From contig JAJXYD010000001.1 in assembly GCA_021780695.1 (NCBI GenBank), positions 124,001 through 188,000 on the forward strand: DNA of 64,000 bases, read 5' to 3'. The translations under genes were made by a program, and so were the position numbers. The notes beneath the pieces were generated by a model. The model was not told the origin of the DNA. It made no database searches and saw nothing but the letters and a program-made list of their open reading frames with translations. Positions 34,442-43,583 of this stretch are shown here, piece by piece (the first letter of the stretch is position 1; every line of letters begins with the position of its first letter). This DNA comes from Deltaproteobacteria bacterium (GTDB lineage: Bacteria > Desulfobacterota > Syntrophobacteria > Syntrophobacterales > Syntrophobacteraceae).

Positions 34442-37400
34442 TTACCGGGCCAACGTCCCGGCGATCCTGTTTAACTGTGCCATGGCCAGAGCGTAGCCCA
34501 GGCGGGCTTCCAGGTCGTCGGACCGGGCCTTTTTAAAATCCGCGACAGCCTTGTCGTATTTGACGTAGCTGATCGTGTTGGTCTTTAGCTGGTTTGTGAC
34601 AAGGCGCATTTTTTCTTTTTGAAGCGCCAGAGCCTCGGAGGCCAACTCTATGATGCTTTTTTGATTTTCAAGGGCCCTATATGCCTTGTCCAGATTGACG
34701 GTTACTGCCCGGTTTAACCTGTGGACGTTTTCTTGGGCCTCCGCGAGCTGTGCGCCCCGCTCACCGATAACGTCTTTCCTTCTACCCCAATCCCAGACGT
34801 TCCAGGACATCATGGCGCCGAACATGCCCTCATCGTTGGTAATAAGGGAGGCTCCCTGCTGGTACACGTTGGCGGCAAAAAGGGTTACATCGGGGATATA
34901 GTCTTCCCTGGCCGCGTTCACTCCGCCGCGGGCCTTTGCCGCCATGGCCTTGGCAGCCCTGATCTGCGGATTTTTTAAAAGCGCCAGCTGCAGGTAATAA
35001 TCGCGGCTCTTGACAGGCTCCCTGGAAGGGCAGGGTTCTGAGAGTACCAGCCGGGTATCCAGAGGCAGGCCCAGAAGTTCGTTTAGCTGGGCGCTGAAAT
35101 CCTGGATTTGGATATTTACCGCAAGAAGCGATTGCCGGCTTTTCAAAACGGCCGTTTGCGCCTCGGTTACGCCCACTTCTAAAAGATTTCGGGAGAGGAG
35201 CCCGTTTTGGGCCTCGCGCAAACCTTCCTGCGCGGCGGTAAGCCCGGCCATGGCGGCTTGCTTTTTTGATTCGGCAACAAGAAGGCCGTAGTAGAGCTGG
35301 TGAACTCCAAAAATAATATCATTTTTAGCCTGTTTTTCGTCGGCTTCGGCTGCCCTCTGGTCGGATCTGGCAATCGAGGTTGCCTCGTGAATTTTGAGGA
35401 GCTGTGTCACGGGCTGGGCAAGGACCGTTCCGTTCAGGAAAAACGATGAATTTTTCCCTGCTGTTAGGTCTCCAATCGGGATCACTCCGATACCGGGAAC
35501 GGGAATGGCAGCAAATTGGGAGTTCGAAACGCCCATGTACAACGAATAATTGGAGACCTGCGGGAGACTATTTGCCGCTATCGAAGAGAGCTGCCTTTGT
35601 TTTTCAACGATTTTGAAACGGGCGATTTTGAGAACGGAGTTGCCCTTTTCGGCAAGAGCCACTGCCTCGGGCAAACTGAGATTTTTGGTCTGCGCGTGCG
35701 CGGGGACCGTCGTGAGAAGGAGCGCCGCAATGAGCGCTCCCGCGGCGTTTGCAAAAGAGGATGGTTTTATCCTATGCGATTTGACGAGAACGAACAGCAC
35801 GGGAACCACGAGTAAAGTCATGAACATCGAACAAACCAGTCCGATTGCGATTACGCTTGCCAGAGGACTCCAGAGGCTGGAACCTGAAAGAATCATGGGC
35901 AAAACGCCAACAGCGGCGGCCATCGTTGTAAGAAATATGGGTCGAAGACGCCTTTCGCCTGCCTCGGTTGCCGCAACCTCCAGGCTGTGGCCCTCGCGCA
36001 TCTTTTCATTGACATAATCGACAAGGATAATCGCGTTTCGAACCACTATGCCGCAAAGGCTTATAAAGCCCATAAAAGCGGTAAAACCAAAGGCGTTGTG
36101 TGTGATTATAAGTCCCAGCGCGGCGCCGGGAAGGGCCAGAGGAATGGATGCCATGACTATCAGTGCCTCGGAAATGCTTCTAAATTGGAGCAGAAGAGTA
36201 AGAAAGATTGCAACGATGCTAATGCCCAGGGCCAAGAGCATCTGGGGAAACACTTCATTTTGGTTTGAAATTTCCCCGCCGTAGTCGATCCTGTAGCCTT
36301 GGGGAAGCGGCAGACTTGCTATTTTGGACTCTACGGCGTTTAGAAGCTGCGAGCCGTAGTGGCCCTCCTTAACGAAGGCTTGAACGGTGAGGGTCCTTAC
36401 TCCGTTGCGGCGTACTATCCTGCTTGACTGCCATTGGGCCTTGAGGCTGGAAACGGCTCGAAGCGGCACGCTGGCCCCCGTCACCGGAGAGTATACATAG
36501 GTATCTCGGACTTTGCCAAAAGAGGAGCGGGAGGCGTGGTTTAAGCGCAGCACCATGGTCACGGCCCGTTTGCCTTCCCAGAAGGTGCTGACGGGAAGGC
36601 CGTCCAAACCTCCGGCCAGAAGCGCCGATACGGATGCGCTGGTTATACCCAGTCTGTTGGCCAGTTCTTCGTTTACCCCTACATCGACCAGGGGAGAATC
36701 GTTAAAGGTGTCGCTGTGGACGTAGAGGGAATAGGGGACATCGACGAGCAGTCTTTTTACCCTGGCGCCCAGCCGCTTTAGTTCGCAGATATTTTCCCCG
36801 ATGATGCGCACTTCCACGGGGGCTGAGAGCGGCATGCCCTGCTGGAGTTCCTTTACAATCACCAGGGCCTCGGGGGCTTTGACTGCCAGGGATTTACGCA
36901 GTTTTTCAATCACTAGCGGGGTTTGTTTCTCCGAAGTCGTGTCAACGATGAACTGTCCGTATGCGTCATCGGGCTGCTGCGGATCAACGTTGTAATAGAA
37001 CCTCGGAGCGCTTTGGCCCACGAAGCCTGCAAAATGGGTTATCCCTTTCGTTTCTTTAAGGCTTTTTTCTATACGGCGCATTACCGCCAAAGTGGCTTCA
37101 ATGCGCGAGCCCTGGGGCATCCAGACGTCTATTACGAACTGGTTGCGCTCAGCCGAGGGGAAAAATTGCTGCGGCACGAACTGGAAAAGAAGAGCGGCCG
37201 CCACCAGGGCGCCGACCCCGGCGGCCATGGCCAAAACCTTGTGGCGCATGAAAAAGACGATTGCGACATTGTAGAGCGACTGGATAAGATTGAGGACGTT
37301 GAATTTTTTCCACGTTTTGGGCTCCTTTTGTCCGCCTGTGTCTTGGTGAAGCCCGCTTTTAATGAAAAAATTGCAGAAGATCGGGGTTATCATTATAGCC

Positions 37401-38839
37401 ACGATAAAGGAGACCGTGAGGGCTATGGCGGCGGTTTTAGGAAGCGATTCGATGAATTCGCCAGCCGAGCCCGTAAGTATGAGAAGGGGCAGAAAGGAAA
37501 AGATAATAGTGGCCGTGGCGGCAAAGACGGGCAGGATAACTTCGGAGACACACCGTTTTGCGGCTTCGGCCCTGGAGAATTTGCGGTCCAGAAGATCCAC
37601 GTAATTATCGGCGATTACAATGGCGTCGTCCACTACTATGCCCAGCACGACAATAAGCGCGGCTATGGAGACCTGGTTAAGGGTAATGCCTATGGCGTTC
37701 ATAACGCCAAGGGTTATGCTCAGAGTTATGGGAATGGCAAGGGCCGCGATCGCCGCAACCCGTATGGGCAGAAGTATAATCGTTACCAGCACTACCGAGA
37801 TGATGGCGATCATGAATTCATGGCTGAGATGGTTTATGAGTTTTTTTACCACCTTGGGCTGATTGGCAACGAGATCGATTTTAATATCGGGGGGCAGTAT
37901 GGAGCCCAGGCGGCTAAAAACCTGGCGGATGTTTTCGCCCAGTTCGACGATATTTTTGCCTCTTTGCATCTCCACGGAAAGCATAAGGCAGGGCTTGCCG
38001 TCATAGCGGGTAAGAAACGTTGGGTCCTGGTAGCGCCGCTCGACCTTTGCAAAGTCGCGAATATAGAGGGGCTGTCCTGTGGTTGGCGAGATTTTTACCA
38101 GCACGTTTCCGATCTCGTCGACCGAGTTGAAAAGACCCGTTGTGCGAAGGGGGATTTTTGCCTGGTTGGACTCGAAGTGGCCCGAGCTTTGGATAATGTT
38201 GCGCTGCCTCAAAGCTTGTATAATACTGCGAGGATCGACAAAATATTGCGACATGCGATCGAGGTCGCCCGTTATCCGGATCTGTTCGCCCTGCTCGCCG
38301 TAGGCGGCGAGCTTGCCCACTTCGGGAATCTGTCTTAACTGGTCCTGGATCGTATCGAGGTAGTCTCGCAGTTCGCGGTATCCGTAGCGTTTGCCGTGAA
38401 TTGCGATGAGCAGCGCCACGGTGTCGCCGAAATCCGAGTCCACGATAGGGCCGAGCACGCCTTCGGGCAACTCCTTTTTTGCGCTTACCTCGATCATTTC
38501 GTTACGCATCTTTGACCACACGACGTCTGCGTTTTTGACGTAATCTTCGAGTTCGACGTTTATTATGGTCAGGCCGGGACGGCTGGTGGAAAAGGTTTTT
38601 GCCTTTCTTACTTCGGCAAATTTGAAGATGTGTTTTTCAAGAGTCCTTGTCACCTGCTTTTCGACCTGCTCGGAGGTCGCCCCGGGATAGAGGGCCATGA
38701 CGAGGCCGGTGCGGATGGTTATCGTGGGATCTTCGGTGCGAGGCATGTAGAGAAAGCCATAAATTCCAACGGCCACGGCCATTGCGGTAAGGATCAGGGC
38801 AACCGCGGGGTAGCGAAGAGAAAACTTGGCGGGATTCAT
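34442..38839 (-). CDS. Fusion of RND efflux permease and TolC-like outer-membrane channel
   Basis: A single 1465-residue frame. Residues 1 to about 1017 are a complete HAE1-type RND permease: first TM, periplasmic loops, the TM4 motif VLGIVVDDAIVIADNYVDLL, and the last TM block ending VVPVLFVLVK. After SHRIKPSS comes a hydrophobic stretch (FANAAGALIAALLLTTVPAHA) with a signal-peptidase-like AHA|Q site at 1049/1050, then about 416 residues of outer-membrane efflux protein (LSLPEAVALAEKGNSVLKIARFK..., two OEP repeats). No ATG, GTG or TTG with a Shine-Dalgarno sequence lies at the junction. ATG 38839 follows AAGGTGAG and overlaps the adaptor stop (ATGA). Processing into two proteins is inference. 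Confidence 0.88.
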   Translation of the reverse strand: MNPAKFSLRYPAVALILTAMAVAVGIYGFLYMPRTEDPTITIRTGLVMALYPGATSEQVEKQVTRTLEKHIFKFAEVRKAKTFSTSRPGLTIINVELEDYVKNADVVWSKMRNEMIEVSAKKELPEGVLGPIVDSDFGDTVALLIAIHGKRYGYRELRDYLDTIQDQLRQIPEVGKLAAYGEQGEQIRITGDLDRMSQYFVDPRSIIQALRQRNIIQSSGHFESNQAKIPLRTTGLFNSVDEIGNVLVKISPTTGQPLYIRDFAKVERRYQDPTFLTRYDGKPCLMLSVEMQRGKNIVELGENIRQVFSRLGSILPPDIKIDLVANQPKVVKKLINHLSHEFMIAIISVVLVTIILLPIRVAAIAALAIPITLSITLGVMNAIGITLNQVSIAALIVVLGIVVDDAIVIADNYVDLLDRKFSRAEAAKRCVSEVILPVFAATATIIFSFLPLLILTGSAGEFIESLPKTAAIALTVSFIVAIMITPIFCNFFIKSGLHQDTGGQKEPKTWKKFNVLNLIQSLYNVAIVFFMRHKVLAMAAGVGALVAAALLFQFVPQQFFPSAERNQFVIDVWMPQGSRIEATLAVMRRIEKSLKETKGITHFAGFVGQSAPRFYYNVDPQQPDDAYGQFIVDTTSEKQTPLVIEKLRKSLAVKAPEALVIVKELQQGMPLSAPVEVRIIGENICELKRLGARVKRLLVDVPYSLYVHSDTFNDSPLVDVGVNEELANRLGITSASVSALLAGGLDGLPVSTFWEGKRAVTMVLRLNHASRSSFGKVRDTYVYSPVTGASVPLRAVSSLKAQWQSSRIVRRNGVRTLTVQAFVKEGHYGSQLLNAVESKIASLPLPQGYRIDYGGEISNQNEVFPQMLLALGISIVAIFLTLLLQFRSISEALIVMASIPLALPGAALGLIITHNAFGFTAFMGFISLCGIVVRNAIILVDYVNEKMREGHSLEVAATEAGERRLRPIFLTTMAAAVGVLPMILSGSSLWSPLASVIAIGLVCSMFMTLLVVPVLFVLVKSHRIKPSSFANAAGALIAALLLTTVPAHAQTKNLSLPEAVALAEKGNSVLKIARFKIVEKQRQLSSIAANSLPQVSNYSLYMGVSNSQFAAIPVPGIGVIPIGDLTAGKNSSFFLNGTVLAQPVTQLLKIHEATSIARSDQRAAEADEKQAKNDIIFGVHQLYYGLLVAESKKQAAMAGLTAAQEGLREAQNGLLSRNLLEVGVTEAQTAVLKSRQSLLAVNIQIQDFSAQLNELLGLPLDTRLVLSEPCPSREPVKSRDYYLQLALLKNPQIRAAKAMAAKARGGVNAAREDYIPDVTLFAANVYQQGASLITNDEGMFGAMMSWNVWDWGRRKDVIGERGAQLAEAQENVHRLNRAVTVNLDKAYRALENQKSIIELASEALALQKEKMRLVTNQLKTNTISYVKYDKAVADFKKARSDDLEARLGYALAMAQLNRIAGTLAR
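35690..35775 (-). other. Internal signal-peptide-like segment in the RND-TolC fusion
   Basis: The segment begins with basic residues (SHRIKPSS), has a hydrophobic core of about 15 residues (AAGALIAALLLTTV) and ends PAHA|Q, a good signal peptidase I site between bases 35693 and 35692. It lies after the cytoplasmic end of RND TM12, so as a further N-in helix it would carry the channel domain to the periplasm. Confidence 0.7.
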
Positions 38840-39963
38840 TGGCTCACCTTTGTTTTCCCCGGCTGCCCGCACGGTTGCCTTTTGCCTGCCAGACTTACCG
38901 GTGCGCCGTCCCAAAGCTTGTCCTGTCCGGCGAAAACTATATTCTCATCGCCTGAAAGGCCACTTTTGATCTCGATTTCCCGGCCGTAAGCAGAACCCGT
39001 TTCAACCCGTTTGGCATAGACGCGGTTCTGTTTTGGATAGTAGATATAGACGATGGTAGCCCCCTGCGGGTCTTGCAGGATGGTTTCGGCCGGAAGGGTC
39101 ATGAGGTTGACCGTCCTGTCTCCCTCTATGCTTGCCTGGGCAACCATCCCTACTCGAAGAATGCGGTCGGGATTGGGGACTGCGATGCGCGTTAGATAGG
39201 TGCGCGTGGTAGGATCGGCCGAGACGTTTACGACTCTGACTTTTCCTTCAAATGATTTTCCGGGAAGAGCCGGAATAGAGATCCTTGCTTTTTGGCCGAT
39301 TTTGACCAGGTGGACGTCGGTTTCGGGTACCCCGACGCTGACCTCGATGGGATCAAGGTTCACTATCTCGAAGGCCGGCACTGTAGGGCTAACGGTATCT
39401 CCGGGCTGGATCGAGCGCCTGGAGATAAAACCGCTGACGGGCGCATGAAGAGAGGCGTCGCTTAGCCGCTTTCGGGCGTATTTTTCATTGGCTGCGGCCT
39501 GAGCCGTCACCTGTTTGTCGCTCAAAAAGACCGCCTTGAACTTGTCAAAGTCGTTTTCCGCAAGGCTCTTGGTGTCGTAGAGAAATTTCATCCTGGTATA
39601 TTCGGCTTTGCTGCGGTTTAGTTCGACCATGGCCTGTTTGGTCTTGGCCGATGCTCCCTGGAATGCCAGGGAGTAGTCGGTCGGATCGATTGCCGCCAAA
39701 AGCCGACCCTTTTTCACGTAGTCGCCCTCATGGACTAAAACCTCGCTCACCTTGCCTGAAACAAGAAAAGTGACTTCGACCGGCAGGCCGGGGGATGTGA
39801 CCGTACCGCTTACAACCACCAATTGGCGTTCTCGAATTTTTAGGACTTTCCCCGTTTTTATCGGAATGCAATTGATTCGGGGTCGTTGACCGCTTTTGCT
39901 CTGGGAGCAGGAAACGAGTGCGAGGAAGGCAAAAAGGCAAACAACGGCCAAAGTGGTTCTCAT
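38836..39963 (-). CDS. RND periplasmic adaptor lipoprotein
   Basis: Encodes 375 residues. The lipoprotein signal ends FLALVSC with C19. It then shows the lipoyl half FLVSGKVSEVLVHEGDYVKKGRLLAAID, a short helical hairpin (ALA...RMKFLYDTKSLAENDFDK), the second half ASLHAPVSGFISRRSIQPGDTV, and beta-barrel and membrane-proximal domains (KARISIPALPGKSFEGKV). ATG 39963 follows CGAGGGAC; the longer frame from 40152 is unlikely. Its TGA overlaps the ATG of the permease-channel fusion (ATGA), so the two are translationally coupled and form the whole second efflux system. Confidence 0.92.
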   Translation of the reverse strand: MRTTLAVVCLFAFLALVSCSQSKSGQRPRINCIPIKTGKVLKIRERQLVVVSGTVTSPGLPVEVTFLVSGKVSEVLVHEGDYVKKGRLLAAIDPTDYSLAFQGASAKTKQAMVELNRSKAEYTRMKFLYDTKSLAENDFDKFKAVFLSDKQVTAQAAANEKYARKRLSDASLHAPVSGFISRRSIQPGDTVSPTVPAFEIVNLDPIEVSVGVPETDVHLVKIGQKARISIPALPGKSFEGKVRVVNVSADPTTRTYLTRIAVPNPDRILRVGMVAQASIEGDRTVNLMTLPAETILQDPQGATIVYIYYPKQNRVYAKRVETGSAYGREIEIKSGLSGDENIVFAGQDKLWDGAPVSLAGKRQPCGQPGKTKVSQ

Positions 39964-40116
39964 GAAAGTCCCTCGTGGTATGCTCAGCCGAAGGGGCCAT
40001 CGAAGTCGCCGGGGTATTCGAGGCTTTCGGACAGGATTAGCGAAAATGTAGTGTGAAACTCCCAAAAAACCTTGGGTAACCTTCGGCTCCAAGCCCTTGC
40101 GGAGGGCGATGGGAGT

Positions 40117-40149
40117 AAGAGTGCCGGCGGCTTTGCCGCCGACACTCTT
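40117..40149. terminator. GC-rich hairpin between CoA ligase and adaptor genes
   Basis: 15-bp arms (40117-40131 and 40135-40149, one G-U pair) with a TTT loop. It lies just downstream of the CoA ligase stop. No long T-run follows, so termination may be partial. Confidence 0.5.
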
Positions 40150-40170
40150 CATTTAAATCCAGAGGCTCGA

Positions 40171-41808
40171 CTACCTGAGCAATCTGCGCACAAGTTTGCC
40201 TGTGGGAGTCCTCGGCAGCTTGTCGGTATACTGCACGATCCTTGGAAACTTATAGATGGCTATCTGATCTTTTAGAAAAGTCTTTATCTGTTCGGTCAGT
40301 TCCTCGGAGCCCAAAAATCCGGGTTTTAACTCCACAACGGCCTTTACGACCTGGCCTTTTTCGGGGTCGGGCAGGCCCACAACCCCCACATCGGCTATCG
40401 CGGGATGTTTTGCCAAGGCGTGCTCGATTTCGGCCGGGGAGATCCTGTAGCCCGAGCTCTTGATCATGTCGTCTTCGCGGGCGACAAAGAAGATGTTGCC
40501 GTCTTCAGCCATGTGGACGGCATCCCCCATTTTGTTCCAGCCCTCGACCACGCCCGAAGTCTGCGATCTCAGCAGTTTGTCGTTGTTGGCATGAGGCTTC
40601 CAGTAAAGGGTCCCGGAGGGGCCCTTTACAAGCATACTGCCCACTTCGCCGGGTTTACACTCCTTGCCGGAAAAATCCACCACCCGGATCCGCACTCCGG
40701 GAAGAGCCTTTCCGATAGAGTCAGGTATGGGCTCTTTGTTCAGGGTATTTGAAGTTACGAGGTGGAGCATCTCCGTTCCCGCAAGCCCTTCCCAGATAGG
40801 TTTTCCGGTAAGTTTTGTCCAGTCCTTAAGCGTTTCGGCTCCCAGTGCGTCGCCTCCGGAGGTGTAGAGCCTCACGGAGCTGATGTCAAAGTCTTTAAAG
40901 GCCGGGAATTTGGTCAGTGCGCGGTAAGCGGTGGGAAGTCCGGTTAAAACGGTTATTTTGTGTTTTGCAATCAGCTCCATCATGTCGGGAGGCGAAAACT
41001 TGGGGATGAGAGAAATGCCCGCGCCGCCCTCAAAGGGGATGAGTGTGAAGGTCCCAAAGCCTGCGGCAAAAGAGACCGGTGCCGCACCTCCCATGATGTC
41101 TCCGGATTGTAACTGATAGACATACTTGTTTACCATGCGGGTTTCAATAATGGTCGGGCGGATGAAGTGGACGCACCCTTTGGGTAGTCCCGTGGTGCCA
41201 GAGGTGTAGAGTATTACGCCTATGTCGAAGGGGTCGAGCAAGACGGCTTCGAGTTCGGGAGAGCCGTTGGCCAGCATTTCTTCGAATACGAGATTGCCCT
41301 GGGCCTTAACGTGCTCGGCAACTCCTCCAATCACCACGACTTGTGTGGAGCAGGCAAAATTAGGCTTGGCCGACTCGACCGGGTCCATAAGGGGAGCGTT
41401 TACGACGAAATATTTCATTTCGGCGTTGTTTACCACGAAGGTCAGCTCTTCGCGCGACCACAGAGGCGAGGTTGGTACGGGAATCGCTCCGATCTTTTCA
41501 ATGGCGAAGATTGTCACAACCGAGTCCGGGGTGTTTGTCAACCGTATTCCCACCCTGTCCTGAGGCTCTACGCCCGCATCCTTTAAGGCGTTTCCAAACT
41601 GGTTGACCTTCTTCTGCAATTGGGAATAAGTTATAACTTTATCCATAAACTTGATTGCGGTGTTTTGCCCCCTTCCGGCCTTGACGTGGCGATCGATTAG
41701 ATAGTCCGCAAGGTTTAGTTTATCCGGAGTGTCGGCAAATTCATCTGGAACGAGGTACTGAGGCCATGTCTGCTTTTCGGGTAAATAATTTTGGGGTATT
41801 TTGCTCAT
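40171..41808 (-). CDS. AMP-forming acyl/aryl-CoA ligase (benzoate-CoA ligase-like)
   Basis: Encodes 545 residues of the ANL superfamily, which activate a carboxylic acid as an acyl-adenylate and then a CoA thioester. Motifs: ILYTSGTTGLPKGCVH (A3, about 217-232), LYTSGGDALG and EGLAGTEMLHL (A5-like), WNKMGDAVHMAEDGNIFFVARED (A7), DDMIKSSGYRISPAEIE (A8 hinge) and a C-terminal PRTPTGKLVRR with the catalytic Lys. The GTEMLH segment resembles the benzoate/2-aminobenzoate-CoA ligase branch. The substrate is not certain. ATG at 41808 has GAAGGAGGAGCAAAC upstream. Divergent from dusB. Confidence 0.92.
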   Translation of the reverse strand: MSKIPQNYLPEKQTWPQYLVPDEFADTPDKLNLADYLIDRHVKAGRGQNTAIKFMDKVITYSQLQKKVNQFGNALKDAGVEPQDRVGIRLTNTPDSVVTIFAIEKIGAIPVPTSPLWSREELTFVVNNAEMKYFVVNAPLMDPVESAKPNFACSTQVVVIGGVAEHVKAQGNLVFEEMLANGSPELEAVLLDPFDIGVILYTSGTTGLPKGCVHFIRPTIIETRMVNKYVYQLQSGDIMGGAAPVSFAAGFGTFTLIPFEGGAGISLIPKFSPPDMMELIAKHKITVLTGLPTAYRALTKFPAFKDFDISSVRLYTSGGDALGAETLKDWTKLTGKPIWEGLAGTEMLHLVTSNTLNKEPIPDSIGKALPGVRIRVVDFSGKECKPGEVGSMLVKGPSGTLYWKPHANNDKLLRSQTSGVVEGWNKMGDAVHMAEDGNIFFVAREDDMIKSSGYRISPAEIEHALAKHPAIADVGVVGLPDPEKGQVVKAVVELKPGFLGSEELTEQIKTFLKDQIAIYKFPRIVQYTDKLPRTPTGKLVRRLLR

Positions 41809-41967
41809 GTTTGCTCCTCCTTCCCTGTTGAGATATTTTGAATATCCCAACACAGCTGCTTATGCAAGGGCCTTGGTGAGAGGATAAGGGTTGATTGGGA
41901 TAAACGTTTTGTAGAGAAGGCTCTTCTCCGGCTAAGATGCCGGGATATAGATACATATGAGTAGAAA

Positions 41968-42954
41968 ATGAATAATTTTTGGGAAAATCTTAAGAAGCCC
42001 GTTTTTGCTCTGGCGCCCCTGTCGGGCATAACCGATAGCGCTTTTAGAAGAGTTTGTAAGGGGCTTGGCGCCGATGTGGTCTATTCCGAGCTTGCCAGTT
42101 CCACGGCTTTTGCTTACCAGGCGGAATCGACTCTTAATATCGTGCGGTTCCATGAATCCGAACGCCCCTATGTCGTTCAACTCTTCGGCCATAATCCGGA
42201 CCATTTCGCAATAGCCGCCCGCATTGTTACCAAACAGATCAAACCTGATGGAATCGATATAAACTTTGGCTGTCCAATGGCCAAGGTGTTTAGAAAAGGC
42301 GCAGGGGCCGCTCTTATGACAAATCCGCCCCTGGCAAGGGAGGTCATTCAGGCGGTTATCGAAAATACGGATTTACCGGTTTCGATAAAGACCAGGACCG
42401 ATGTGAAAGGTTTTGATCTTCTGAGCTTGCTCGAACACGTGGAGGATCTGGACTTGAAGGCCCTGATGATCCATGGCAGAACCTATGCCCAGCGCTTTTC
42501 AGGGCCAAACGATATAGAAACCACCCGCGAGGCCCGCACCCGGTTTAAGGGTATTGTGCTTGCCAACGGCGGGGCTGCAAATTGCGCATTGGGTCTCGAA
42601 CTGCTCGAAAAGACCGGGGCCGACGGCGTTGGGATCGCACGGGGCGCCCTTGGAAACCCCTGGATCTTTAGACAATTAAATGGAGGCCTAAACGGCAGGC
42701 CGGAGCGTGGTGACGTGTTAAGGACCGCCCTGGAGCACGCGAGGCTTTCCATCGAGTTAAAGGGCCGACGTGGAATAATCGAGATGCGAAAGCATCTGTG
42801 CTGGTACCTCCAGCAAATACCGGGTGCAAAGATTCTAAAGCAACGGGCCGTAAAAATTGAGAGCCTGGCTGATGTCGCGGAGCTTGTCGCCTGCGCGGCA
42901 GGGGAGAACCATGTGAGGGAGCCGTCAAGCTGTTTTGCAGCAGAGGGCCTGTAA
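41968..42954 (+). CDS. dusB: tRNA-dihydrouridine synthase (DusB-like)
   Basis: Flavoenzyme that reduces uridines in tRNA to dihydrouridine. The 328-residue protein has the TIM-barrel start FALAPLSGITDSAFRRVCKGLGAD, catalytic Cys in GIDINFGCPMAKVFRKGAGAALM, and phosphate-binding motifs SIKTRTDV, LMIHGRTYAQRFSG, ANGGAAN and GVGIARGALGNPWIF. A helical C-terminal tRNA-binding domain follows. The GCPMAKV variant is close to the usual GCPVKKV. Divergent from the CoA ligase. Confidence 0.94.
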   Translation: MNNFWENLKKPVFALAPLSGITDSAFRRVCKGLGADVVYSELASSTAFAYQAESTLNIVRFHESERPYVVQLFGHNPDHFAIAARIVTKQIKPDGIDINFGCPMAKVFRKGAGAALMTNPPLAREVIQAVIENTDLPVSIKTRTDVKGFDLLSLLEHVEDLDLKALMIHGRTYAQRFSGPNDIETTREARTRFKGIVLANGGAANCALGLELLEKTGADGVGIARGALGNPWIFRQLNGGLNGRPERGDVLRTALEHARLSIELKGRRGIIEMRKHLCWYLQQIPGAKILKQRAVKIESLADVAELVACAAGENHVREPSSCFAAEGL

Positions 42955-43091
42955 TATTGGATCAATAGGTACGCGAAGCGGCAACCGGAGGGGCAAAGCA
43001 AAGCGTGGGAAGTTTGTACGGTTTGGACCATCGTTTAGAGGAACTACGGTTTTTGCTTTTTGTTCATTATGTAGGGAAGGGTCATTAAAGA

Positions 43092-43508
43092 ATGAAAAAC
43101 GCATTCAAGCTCAATATCCAGGTGCAATTTAAACATATCGACCTCTTGGGGCATGTCAACAATGTAGAATTTTTTACGTATTTTGAAATGGCAAGGGTAG
43201 CGTTCATCCGGGAGAATATGCCTGGAAGGATAGGAAGGGAATCATTTCCATTTATTCTGGCGCATGCGAGTTGCGACTATCTCAAGCCGATTTTACTTGG
43301 GTCCGATCTCGTTGTGCATCTGTGTACGGATAATATCGGCACTAAAAGCTATCAATATGTTTATTTGCTGACTGATGCCTCCGATGAATCCATTGTGTAC
43401 GCAAAAGGTGAATCCGTCCAGGTTTTCTATGATTATTCCAAAAACACATCAATAGAAATTCCCCCTGATTTCCGAGCGTTTCTATTGCGGTTTAAGCGCG
43501 GTGCTTAG
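43092..43508 (+). CDS. Hot-dog-fold acyl-CoA thioesterase (4HBT type)
   Basis: Encodes 138 residues. IDLLGHVNNVEFFTYFEMARVAFI carries the active-site pattern D-x-x-G-H-V-N-N of the 4-hydroxybenzoyl-CoA thioesterase/YbgC group, with the Asp as the likely catalytic residue. It probably hydrolyses an acyl- or aryl-CoA. Together with CoA ligases in this window it fits acyl-CoA housekeeping. Follows dusB by 137 bases, in which I see no structured element I can name. Confidence 0.88.
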   Translation: MKNAFKLNIQVQFKHIDLLGHVNNVEFFTYFEMARVAFIRENMPGRIGRESFPFILAHASCDYLKPILLGSDLVVHLCTDNIGTKSYQYVYLLTDASDESIVYAKGESVQVFYDYSKNTSIEIPPDFRAFLLRFKRGA

Positions 43509-43583
43509 CCGCAGTTCCCCGCTTGAGATGGCTCAGGTGATGGGTTGTCAAAAATTGGCGGTTTTTCGCAAGTGCGGAGCTTC

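Noticed and set aside
36923-38338. 471-codon plus-strand frame opposite the RND fusion
   Set aside because: Exact antisense of conserved RND permease sequence. Its composition (Gly, Asp, His, Tyr-rich) is that of a shadow frame, with no Shine-Dalgarno sequence or family motif.
42955-43091. Possible riboswitch (GGCAAAGC and GTGGGA elements resembling a c-di-GMP-I motif)
   Set aside because: The elements are in the wrong order and no closing stems could be drawn. The downstream gene is a thioesterase with no clear link.
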